Shown piece by piece: positions 1-6,565 of a DNA stretch of 10,817 nucleotides. The notes below the pieces were generated by a model, which saw only the letters and a list, made by a program, of their open reading frames with translations, had not been told where the DNA came from and made no database searches. Source of the stretch: Rhodobacteraceae bacterium UBA996 (GTDB taxonomy: Bacteria; Pseudomonadota; Alphaproteobacteria; Rhodobacterales; Rhodobacteraceae); contig DBBA01000087.1 of NCBI GenBank assembly GCA_002291955.1, positions 1 through 10,817 on the forward strand, given 5' to 3'. The stretch's first letter is position 1, and every line of letters starts with the position of its first letter. Made by a program: the position numbers and the translations under genes.

Positions 1-19
1 CGGCGGGAATAGGTTCAAT

Positions 20-2569
20 CTAAGGTAAACAACCCGGCAGCCGGACAAGACCGTAGCCAAAGCGGTCGTCGCGCCCGGCATCGCCCAGATCTTCGGCACT
101 CTCGGCCAGCGCGGTGCGCACCTCGTCGGCGGTGGCAACACCGGCACCCAGCTTGTGCGCGGCCAGCGCGCTGAGGACGGCCGCCGCATAGGACGTTCCC
201 GACCGGTACGCCGTGCCACCCGGCTCGGCCACCAGGACATCGACGCCCGGCGCCGCGAACTCCACCTTCTCGCCGTAGCTGGCCAGGGGATACAGGTCCT
301 TGACCGCGTCCACGGCTGTCACCGCGATGACCTCGGGCGCCGCAGCGGGCCAGGCCACTTCGGACCGTGCATCGTTGCCCGACGCCCCGACCAGAACCGC
401 CCCACGGTCCGAAGCAACCGACAGAAGGCGGCGGAACACGCGGTTCTCGGGACCCGAGATCGACATGTTGATGACTTGCACACCCTGCGACAGCAGCCAG
501 TCCATCGCACGGGCGATATGCTCCATGCTGGCCGCGGGGCGACCGCGGTGCGTCGAGAAGGCCACGGCGGCCAGCACCTCGGCGCCCGGTGCGATCCCGG
601 TGAAGCCGTCATCGGTCGGCGCTGCGGCAATGAGCGAGGCGAGCGCGGTCGCGTGTTCACCGAACGAGGGCACGTCGCGGGGTCCGAGAACCGAATGGAC
701 GGTCAGCGCGACCTCGCGGAGGTAGGGATGCGTGATGTCCACCGGGCCGTCGATAAGACCGACGCGCACCGAGGTCGGCAGGCGACACGACCCCACCGGA
801 ACCGCGCCCACCATCTCGTTGGCATAGACGCGCACGGCCGGGGCCTGAGCCGGGAAATACAGGTGGTTGGCGTCGAAATCGGCCTCGATTCCGTCGAAGG
901 CCAGCGTCGCGCGCACCTCGTCGGGGGTGACGCCGCCCTGCATGTCGACCACGACCATGTCGACGCCCAGCACACCAAGGCTCTCGAACCGGATCACCCG
1001 ACCGCCCAGGGACTCGATCACGGCCGTCGCAGCGGCCCGGTCGGCCGAGGGCAGGATCAGCGCGAATTCCGGTGCATCGGTGGGCGCCGGGACGACATCG
1101 GGTCCGGCCCGGAAGTCGTCGGGAAGCCCGCCCTCGCCGAAGCCGAGGCTGGTCGAGAGCACCTCGGGCGGGGTCACGTTGGTGACGGTCAGCGCGGGTG
1201 CACTGGCGAGCACGATGCGCTCGACGGTCTGGGGATCGGGCTGTGCGACGGTGTCACCCGGATCGGTCGCGCCGGTGCCATCGTCGTCAGAGGATGCCTC
1301 GCAGATCACGGCAAGCGCCAGCGGAAGCACCGGCTGCGGGGTTGCGACAATGGCCTGGGTGCGGACCACCTGCTCGGGGCCTGCGTCGGCTTCGGGCAGC
1401 AACCCGCCGCCGAGCGCCGCGAACACGTCAGGCAGGCGCAGCATCAGGGGCCGCGGCGCACCAAACGCGGGCAGCGCGGCATAGCGGATGTTCTCGCGCC
1501 CGTCGAAACGCCAGTTCAGTTCGGGGATGTCCCCGGGGCCGTCTTCGTCACCACCGCCGGATCCGCCACCGCCCTTGCCGTCGCCGTCGCCCTTACCGTC
1601 GCCGCCGTCGTCACCGCCGTGGTCGTCGTCATCGTCGCCACCCGACCCGCCACCGTGGTCGTCATCATCGTCGTCGCCGCCCGAGCCACCGCCGTGGTCG
1701 TCGTCATCATTGTCGTCGCCCGAGCCGCCACCGTGGTCGTCGTCATCATCGTCGTCGCCCGAGCCGCCACCGTGGTCGTCGTCGTCATCGTCGCCGCCCG
1801 AGCCGCCACCGTGGTCGCCGTCATCATCGTCGTCGCCCGAGCCGCCGCCCTGGTCGCCGTCGTCATCGTCGCCGCCCGACCCACCGCCGTGGTCGCCGTC
1901 ATCATCGTCGTCGCCGCCCGAGCCACCGCCCTGGTCGTCGCCATCATCATCGCCGCCCGACCCACCGCCCGGAGGCGGGGGCACGTTGCCGGGTCCATTG
2001 TCGACAACGGGCGACGATGTGCCGTCCCGCTCCGGGTTCTCGGGTGGTTGGAACCCGCCGCCCTGCGCAGGTGCTTCCGGCGCCGGGGTCACCACCGGCG
2101 TGGCGGTCGGCAGCTGCGGGGCCGGGCGGTCGGGCGTCGGGGACTGGGGCGCAACGGACTGGGGCGATGCGGGCTGCGGCGGAGCCGATGCGGGCGCCTG
2201 CGGGGCGGTCTGCGGCGGAGGCTGGACCACCGTCCCGTCGCGGTCCACGGTCTCGGCGCCCGGCGGGATCGTCACCTCGGCATCGGCGCGCACGGCAAAG
2301 ATGGCGACCTGCGCACCCGCGGGCGGACCGGTCAGCGGAACCTGGAACGTCAGCGTGCCGTCATCACCCTGTTCGACAACGCGGGCCCGGGTGCGGCCTT
2401 CGGAATGGGCCAGGACGATCCCGGGCTGGCCATCGCCAAGGTCAGGCAGCACGCCCGAGGCGTCGATGGTCACGAGGGCGCCGGGGGGCAGGCAGACGGA
2501 CTGCGCCAGAAGCGCGCCGGGCGTCAGGCAGGCGGCAAGCGCCAGTGCAGAGACCCGGCTGCGCTGCAT
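20..2569 (-). CDS. Exported S8 (subtilisin-family) serine protease with Asp/Gly-rich repeat linker
   Basis: 849 residues. An N-terminal signal peptide (basic MQRSR, then a hydrophobic stretch, probable cleavage after ALLA near residue 22) indicates export; LAAC at 11-14 could be read as a lipobox but sits very early. After it come an unrecognised domain (about 24-113), a Pro/Ala-rich linker (about 114-200), nine tandem Gly-Ser-Asp repeats (201-317), an intermediate region, a propeptide-like segment (about 500-572) and the S8 catalytic domain (about 600-845). The catalytic triad is Asp607 (in GLIDGP), His639 (in GEHATALAS) and Ser793 (in SGTSYAAA), with oxyanion Asn732 (in GASGND). The start ATG overlaps the anti-sigma stop codon by one base (TGATG), so translation is probably coupled. 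It is the last gene of a sigma/anti-sigma/protease operon and is probably under that sigma factor. The family call is firm; the substrate is unknown. Confidence 0.93.
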   Translation of the reverse strand: MQRSRVSALALAACLTPGALLAQSVCLPPGALVTIDASGVLPDLGDGQPGIVLAHSEGRTRARVVEQGDDGTLTFQVPLTGPPAGAQVAIFAVRADAEVTIPPGAETVDRDGTVVQPPPQTAPQAPASAPPQPASPQSVAPQSPTPDRPAPQLPTATPVVTPAPEAPAQGGGFQPPENPERDGTSSPVVDNGPGNVPPPPGGGSGGDDDGDDQGGGSGGDDDDDGDHGGGSGGDDDDGDQGGGSGDDDDDGDHGGGSGGDDDDDDHGGGSGDDDDDDDHGGGSGDDNDDDDHGGGSGGDDDDDDHGGGSGGDDDDDHGGDDGGDGKGDGDGKGGGGSGGGDEDGPGDIPELNWRFDGRENIRYAALPAFGAPRPLMLRLPDVFAALGGGLLPEADAGPEQVVRTQAIVATPQPVLPLALAVICEASSDDDGTGATDPGDTVAQPDPQTVERIVLASAPALTVTNVTPPEVLSTSLGFGEGGLPDDFRAGPDVVPAPTDAPEFALILPSADRAAATAVIESLGGRVIRFESLGVLGVDMVVVDMQGGVTPDEVRATLAFDGIEADFDANHLYFPAQAPAVRVYANEMVGAVPVGSCRLPTSVRVGLIDGPVDITHPYLREVALTVHSVLGPRDVPSFGEHATALASLIAAAPTDDGFTGIAPGAEVLAAVAFSTHRGRPAASMEHIARAMDWLLSQGVQVINMSISGPENRVFRRLLSVASDRGAVLVGASGNDARSEVAWPAAAPEVIAVTAVDAVKDLYPLASYGEKVEFAAPGVDVLVAEPGGTAYRSGTSYAAAVLSALAAHKLGAGVATADEVRTALAESAEDLGDAGRDDRFGYGLVRLPGCLP
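1619..1969 (-). repeat. Nine tandem Gly-Ser-Asp coding repeats (36-42 bp units)
   Basis: Within the S8 protease gene, codons 201-317 form nine head-to-tail units of 12-14 residues. Each begins GGGSG and continues with a run of five to eight mostly Asp residues closed by His or Gln, for example GGGSGGDDDDDDH. Seven units are 13 residues, one is 14 and one is 12. A degenerate Gly/Asp/Lys tail follows to about residue 345. On the plus strand the array reads as recurring blocks of Gly codon complements followed by gtc/atc triplets. The product should be a highly acidic, flexible linker that could bind divalent cations, but it does not match the canonical GGxGxDxUx RTX nonapeptide. The small unit-length differences are what slippage or unequal recombination would leave. 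Confidence 0.95.
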
Positions 2570-3189
2570 CAGGGAAGGCCCACGCTTTCAATCACGGAAT
2601 CCGCCGCGCGAAGCCGGGCTGCGAGTTCGGCGAGGTTGGCCGATGCCTGCACTTCCACACGGTAGAGGCCGATCGCGGTCGGTCCCTCGACGATCCCCAG
2701 CCGATTGTCGCGCAACAGCGCGGCGATCTGCGCCTCGGTTGCGTCCGGGCGGAAGGCGACGGTCAGCACCGGGCCCTGCACGGGCGCAACCGTGCCGCCC
2801 GAGGCGAGCGTGAACGGCGCGTCCTCGCTGGCCGAGAACCAGCCGATGCCGAAGGCAAAGAGACCGGCGATGGTGGCGGCCGCCAGCATCGAGGTGAACG
2901 GTGCAGCCGACCGGCGCGGCGCGGCGGTGACAGGCGTCGCCGTGACCAGCGCCGCAGCCTCCATGCGCGCGATGTCGCGCATCACGCGCGCCTTGCCGAA
3001 GGCGCCGGGGCTCTGGCCCATGCCCTGCGCCTGCATGGCGTCGCGCAGGCGGGCAAGACCCGCAACGTCGGCACGCAGCGCGGCATCGCGGCCAAGCGCG
3101 CGTTCGACCGCAGCGCGTTCGTCGCCATCCAGTGTGCCGTTCACATGGAACGGAAGGAGTTCGTTCAGTTCACCCATCGCAGACACCAT
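2569..3189 (-). CDS. Membrane anti-sigma factor (cognate of the adjacent ECF sigma factor)
   Basis: 206 residues. The cytoplasmic N-terminus (about 1-50) has the form of anti-sigma domains: ELNELLPFHVNGTLDGDE followed by a helix and LARLRDAM. The Cys pair of zinc-binding anti-sigma domains is absent. One transmembrane segment lies at about 98-120 (MLAAATIAGLFAFGIGWF). The periplasmic part ends in a compact domain at 140-206 with an alternating strand/helix pattern (VLTVAFRPDATEAQIAALL, then IGLYRVEVQ, then LAARLRAADSVIESV) resembling protease propeptide-like domains. The start ATG directly follows the sigma TAA stop. An AAGGA about 10 bases upstream, inside the sigma gene, supports this start over the internal Met5. 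The downstream stop overlaps the protease start. It should sequester the sigma factor until a periplasmic signal arrives; the signal is not evident. Confidence 0.85.
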   Translation of the reverse strand: MVSAMGELNELLPFHVNGTLDGDERAAVERALGRDAALRADVAGLARLRDAMQAQGMGQSPGAFGKARVMRDIARMEAAALVTATPVTAAPRRSAAPFTSMLAAATIAGLFAFGIGWFSASEDAPFTLASGGTVAPVQGPVLTVAFRPDATEAQIAALLRDNRLGIVEGPTAIGLYRVEVQASANLAELAARLRAADSVIESVGLP

Positions 3190-3750
3190 TTACAGGTTAT
3201 CCTTCGCTTTACCAACACGTCCTGCAAGGCAGTGCATCAGAAGCTGCTTTGCATGATACACCCGGGTCTTGACGGTCCCCTCTGGCACCTCCGCGATCTG
3301 GCTGATCTCGCGGTAGGACAGGTCGTCGAAGAACGCGAGTTCGATCGCCACACGGTGATCGGGCTTCAGCCGTTCCAGGCAGGCCCGCACATGTTCGCCC
3401 TGCTCGACCGCGATCATGCAGGCCTCGCTGTCGGGGCTGTCGTCCTCGCTGTCGGGCAGGTCGTCCGAGTAGGAGACCCGCCCCGACCGCCGGTACACGT
3501 CCATCGCCTTGCGGTACGCAATTCCGAACACCCACGTCTTGACCGAGGACCGCCCCTCGAAGCGCGAGGCGTTGGACCAGAGTTCCAGAAACACCTCATG
3601 GGCTATGTCGGCGGCCTCGAAGGGATCGTTCAATCTTGATCTAAGAAAGCGGTGCAGCGGTCCCTCGAGCGCATCGTAGAGCGCGGCAAAGGCAGCCTTG
3701 TCCCGCTGCGCGGTGCGGCGCATCAGGTGGCCGAGGTCAGCCTCGGACAT
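3190..3750 (-). CDS. ECF-type RNA polymerase sigma-70 factor
   Basis: 186 residues from the chosen start (MSEADLGHLMRR), a usual length for the family. Sigma region 2 covers about 15-85, with the core-binding/-10 recognition stretch DIAHEVFLELW followed by VKTWVFGIAYRKAMDVYRR. A linker rich in Asp and Ser (about 88-105) joins it to sigma region 4 (about 118-170), whose HTH reads LSYREISQIAEVPEGTVKTRVYHAKQLL. It directs RNA polymerase to a specific regulon, probably including its own operon. An alternative ATG at 3807 would add 19 residues and has a weak AGG at suitable spacing. Those extra codons are poorer in G/C at third positions than the rest (ATA, GTT, AAT), so I prefer 3750, though neither start has a strong ribosome-binding site. 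Reading further upstream would run into the divergent creD gene. The stop directly abuts the anti-sigma ATG. Confidence 0.92.
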   Translation of the reverse strand: MSEADLGHLMRRTAQRDKAAFAALYDALEGPLHRFLRSRLNDPFEAADIAHEVFLELWSNASRFEGRSSVKTWVFGIAYRKAMDVYRRSGRVSYSDDLPDSEDDSPDSEACMIAVEQGEHVRACLERLKPDHRVAIELAFFDDLSYREISQIAEVPEGTVKTRVYHAKQLLMHCLAGRVGKAKDNL

Positions 3751-3919
3751 GGGATGCCGAACATTCACCGGGCGGTCTGCCGTTATGCTGTTCACAACGA
3801 GGGTCATGGTTAACGCCTGAGAGACGATTTGGGCAAGGAAAAGGCAAAGCGGCGGCACAGGTGGACAGACGGGCGGAAATCGGCCCATCTGGGCCCGGTC
3901 CGTATCGGGGGAGGGAGCC
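3751..3919. promoter_or_regulatory. Divergent intergenic region between sigma operon and creD
   Basis: This gap of 169 bases (112 if the sigma gene starts at 3807) must carry the promoters for both the sigma/anti-sigma/protease operon and creD. It is richer in A/T around 3780-3850 than the flanking genes. I could not find a convincing GGAAC-type ECF -35 element with a CGTC-type -10, nor a strong sigma-70 promoter, so no individual promoter is claimed. Confidence 0.4.
3909..3915 (+). promoter_or_regulatory. Ribosome-binding site of creD
   Basis: GGGAGGG lies five to six bases before the ATG at 3920. It is a strong Shine-Dalgarno match and fixes the creD start. Confidence 0.8.
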
Positions 3920-5275
3920 ATGCGCAGGTCGTCGGGGTTCCGGCTGTTCGTGGTGGGGGTGCTGGCGCTTGTGATGTATGTGCCGCTGTTCCTGGTCGGC
4001 ACCATCGTGGACGCGCGGTCAGGCTACCAGCGGCAGGTGATTGCCGATGTCGGCCGGGAATGGGGCGGGCCGCAGGTGCTGGCGGGGCCGGTGCTGGTCG
4101 TGCCGGTCGAGGGCCCGGTCGAGACCGAGGAGAGCCGCGAGGTGCGCGATCCGACCAGCGGCGCGGTGCGGCTCGAGACGTTCCGCAGCACGGTGACGGG
4201 GGCGAAGGCGCCGCTGTGGATCCTGCCCGAGACGCTGGAGACGACGCTGTCGGCCACGACCGAGGAGCGGCGGCGCGGCATCTTCGTCGCGCCGGTCTAT
4301 ACCACAGCGGTGACGGCGCAGTTCGGGTTCGCGGTGCCCGACGTGGCCGATCTGCTGGAAACCGGGGACCGCGTGCTGTGGGACCGGGCCGAGGTCCGCA
4401 TCGGCGTGTCGTCGAACGCGGCCTTGCGCGGCGAGGCCGTGCTGGAGCGGGGCGGCACGCCCGTGCAGCTGGAACCGCGGGCGGACGGCGCGCAAGGGGT
4501 GTTCGCGCGGGTGGGCGATCCACGCGGGGCGGGCGACTTCGCGCTGCGGCTGAGGCTGAATGGTGCCGAGGCGCTGTTCGCCACCCCCGCCGCGCGGACC
4601 ACGCGGGTCACCATCGACGGCGACTGGCCGCATCCGAGCTTTACCGGCGCGTTCCTGCCCGACGGGTCCGAAGTACGCGATGACGGGTTCCGCGCCGACT
4701 GGACAATTCCGTGGCTTGCCCGCGCCGTGCCGCAGGCGGCGCGTTACGACGTGACGAACGACCTTGCGGGCCTGGCCTTTGGCGTGCGGTTCTTCCAGCC
4801 GAACGATTTCTACCAGAAGGCGTGGCGGGCGGCGAACTATGGCCTTCTGTTTCTGGGGCTGACGTTCCTGACGGTGTTCCTGATCGAAAGCCGGTCCGGG
4901 CGGCCCGCGCAGCCGGTGCAGTATGTGCTGATCGGGCTGGCGCAGGCGATCTTCGTGCTGCTCATGGTGGCCTATGCCGAACAGATCGGGTTCGGTCCGG
5001 CCTATCTGACGGCGGCGGGGGCGACGGTGGTGCTGATCACCCTTTACGCGCTGCTCGCCCTGCGGCAGGGGCGGCGGGCGGGGGTGCTGGGGCTGTTGCT
5101 GGCCGTGCTCTACGGCGTACTGTACCTGATCCTGGAGAGCACCAACTATGCGCTGATCGCGGGGGCGACCCTGAGTTTCGCGGCGCTGGCGGCGACCATG
5201 TGGGCGACCCGGAACGAGGACTGGTACGGGCCCGGCAAGCAGGAGGCGGCAAAGGCGCCGCCTGCCGGGCCGTAG
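3920..5275 (+). CDS. creD: CreD-like inner membrane protein
   Basis: 451 residues, essentially the length of E. coli CreD (about 450). The N-terminus holds one membrane anchor (about 8-28). A large extracytoplasmic domain (about 30-300) carries family signatures: the GGPQVLAGPVLVVPV stretch, WPHPSFTGAFLPDG at 236-249, and GVRFFQPNDFYQKAWRAANYG at about 288-308. Five or so membrane segments follow (about 308-323, 333-351, 360-381, 388-405, 409-428), then a short cytoplasmic tail rich in Ala and Pro. The family is linked in enterobacteria to the CreBC two-component regulon and to envelope integrity and beta-lactam or colicin responses; the biochemical role is not settled. No creB or creC is visible here. 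The gene is transcribed divergently from the sigma operon and ends 3 bases before the convergent E2 gene. The ribosome-binding site GGAGG supports the start. Confidence 0.93.
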   Translation: MRRSSGFRLFVVGVLALVMYVPLFLVGTIVDARSGYQRQVIADVGREWGGPQVLAGPVLVVPVEGPVETEESREVRDPTSGAVRLETFRSTVTGAKAPLWILPETLETTLSATTEERRRGIFVAPVYTTAVTAQFGFAVPDVADLLETGDRVLWDRAEVRIGVSSNAALRGEAVLERGGTPVQLEPRADGAQGVFARVGDPRGAGDFALRLRLNGAEALFATPAARTTRVTIDGDWPHPSFTGAFLPDGSEVRDDGFRADWTIPWLARAVPQAARYDVTNDLAGLAFGVRFFQPNDFYQKAWRAANYGLLFLGLTFLTVFLIESRSGRPAQPVQYVLIGLAQAIFVLLMVAYAEQIGFGPAYLTAAGATVVLITLYALLALRQGRRAGVLGLLLAVLYGVLYLILESTNYALIAGATLSFAALAATMWATRNEDWYGPGKQEAAKAPPAGP

Positions 5276-5278
5276 CGG

Positions 5279-6535
5279 TCAGCCTGCGGCGCGGACAGTG
5301 CGCAAAAGGACGGTGGCCACCAGACCGGCGGCCTCGACCTGCGGCAGGTGACCGGCGCGCGGCAGGCGGTGCGCAGCGGCGTGGGGCGGCAGGGAGGCCA
5401 GAACCCCTGCCCCGTCAAGTATGCGGTCGGCCGTGCCCTGGATGACCGACACCGGCCCGGGGAAGGCCGCAAGGTCGGCACCGATGGCGAACAGTTGCGT
5501 GCTGCCTTCGAAGACGCCCTGCGCGATGCGGGCCTGCCCGTCGGTTACGCCAGGGGCGGCACGGGCGGCGAGTGTCGCGCGGACAAGGACGGGCGGCAGG
5601 CGGTCGGGGTCGCCGACCAAAAGCCGCATCCACTGGGACAGCGCCGGTTCGCTGCGCGCGGCAAGGAAGCCCGCCACGAAGTCGCCGTTGACGCCCGGGG
5701 TCAGGCCCGCGGGCGCGATCAGGGTCAGCGACCGGACGCGGCCGGGTACGAGGGCCGCGGCGCGGACCGACAGGGCGGCGCCCAGCGAATGGCCGACCAG
5801 GTGTGCGGCGGGCGGCAGGCTGGCCGCGAGCGCTGCGGCCATCGCGTCGAAGGTCGCCGCCGCATGGGCGTGCGACGCCCCGTGCCCCGGCAGGTCGAGC
5901 GCGAGCACGGGTCGGTCGGTCGCGAGTTCCATCGCGAACACGCGCCAGGCCGACAGGTCGGCCCCGAAGCCGTGCACCATCAGGATCGGGTCGCCCTGCC
6001 CCGCCTTCAGCGTGCGCAGGTCAAGCGCGGGGCCCGCGGCGGCGGGGCGGGCTGATGCCACGTCGCGCAGGACAACCGCGCCCGCAGGACCGGACCCCGC
6101 GATCCGCGCCAAATCCAGCCCCGCGGTTTCCGCCGCGCGGCGGGCAGCGGGCGAGGATCGGGCCGGACCCGTGGCCGGGGACGCAGCGGGGACTGGTGCC
6201 GCGGCGGCCACAGCGACCGGCGCCGGGGCTGCGGCAGCGGCCGCGGGTGCAGCGGTGGCGGGCGCAGCGACAGCGGGCGCTGGGGCAGGCACCTCGCCCG
6301 GTTCGCCCAGCACGATCAGGGGTTCCAGCACCGTCGCGGTGTCGCCTTCCTTGAACGGCAGGGCGATCACCACGCCTTCGGAAAACGCCTCGACGTCGAA
6401 GCTGGCCTTCTCCGACTCTACCACCGCCACGAGGTCACCTTTCTTGACCCGGTCGCCGAGCTTGACGGTGATCTCGACCACCTTCGCCTCGGTCAGGTCC
6501 TGACCGACCTGCGGACACAGGATCGCCTGCGGCAT
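5279..6535 (-). CDS. acoC: Acetoin dehydrogenase E2: lipoyl domain fused to alpha/beta hydrolase
   Basis: 418 residues. An N-terminal lipoyl domain (about 1-78) has the lipoylated Lys43 in VESEKASFDV. A long Ala/Pro-rich swinging linker (about 80-125) leads to a peripheral-subunit-binding domain (about 127-160: SPAARRAAETAGLDLARIAG, then GPAGAVVLRDV). The C-terminal half is an alpha/beta hydrolase with oxyanion motif MVHGFGAD, nucleophile Ser250 in GHSLGA, Asp370 in QGTADRI and His396 in AGHLPQ. The usual E2 acyltransferase domain with its HxxxDG motif is missing. This architecture is characteristic of AcoC of acetoin dehydrogenase, which transfers the acetyl group from E1 to CoA. A GGAAGGAA site 7 bases upstream supports the start, and the gene lies 30 bases after E1 beta. 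The substrate could be another alpha-hydroxyketone or 2-oxoacid. Confidence 0.9.
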   Translation of the reverse strand: MPQAILCPQVGQDLTEAKVVEITVKLGDRVKKGDLVAVVESEKASFDVEAFSEGVVIALPFKEGDTATVLEPLIVLGEPGEVPAPAPAVAAPATAAPAAAAAAPAPVAVAAAAPVPAASPATGPARSSPAARRAAETAGLDLARIAGSGPAGAVVLRDVASARPAAAGPALDLRTLKAGQGDPILMVHGFGADLSAWRVFAMELATDRPVLALDLPGHGASHAHAAATFDAMAAALAASLPPAAHLVGHSLGAALSVRAAALVPGRVRSLTLIAPAGLTPGVNGDFVAGFLAARSEPALSQWMRLLVGDPDRLPPVLVRATLAARAAPGVTDGQARIAQGVFEGSTQLFAIGADLAAFPGPVSVIQGTADRILDGAGVLASLPPHAAAHRLPRAGHLPQVEAAGLVATVLLRTVRAAG

Positions 6536-6565
6536 CTGCGTGTTCCTTCCGGTCGCGTGGGCGCG

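Noticed and set aside
1619..1969. RTX calcium-binding repeats or a CRISPR-like array
   Set aside because: Units lack the GGxGxDxUx nonapeptide, and there are no unique spacers; it is a coding Gly-Ser-Asp repeat.
155..3639. Very long plus-strand open frames of 441, 813 and 836 codons opposite the protease gene
   Set aside because: They run antisense to the S8 protease, give Arg/His- or Ser/Pro-rich low-complexity translations and have no recognisable domain. The GC-rich bias and the Asp-codon repeat suppress stop codons.
3751..4005. N-terminal extension of the sigma factor to 4005 (or to the ATG at 3807)
   Set aside because: The long form overlaps the start of creD. The 3807 start is possible but adds 19 residues with atypical codon use and no family match.
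5244..5263. Hairpin AGGCGGC-AAAGGC-GCCGCCT at the end of creD as a terminator
   Set aside because: A 7-bp stem lies inside the coding region and has no T tract after it; such GC-rich stems are common by chance here.
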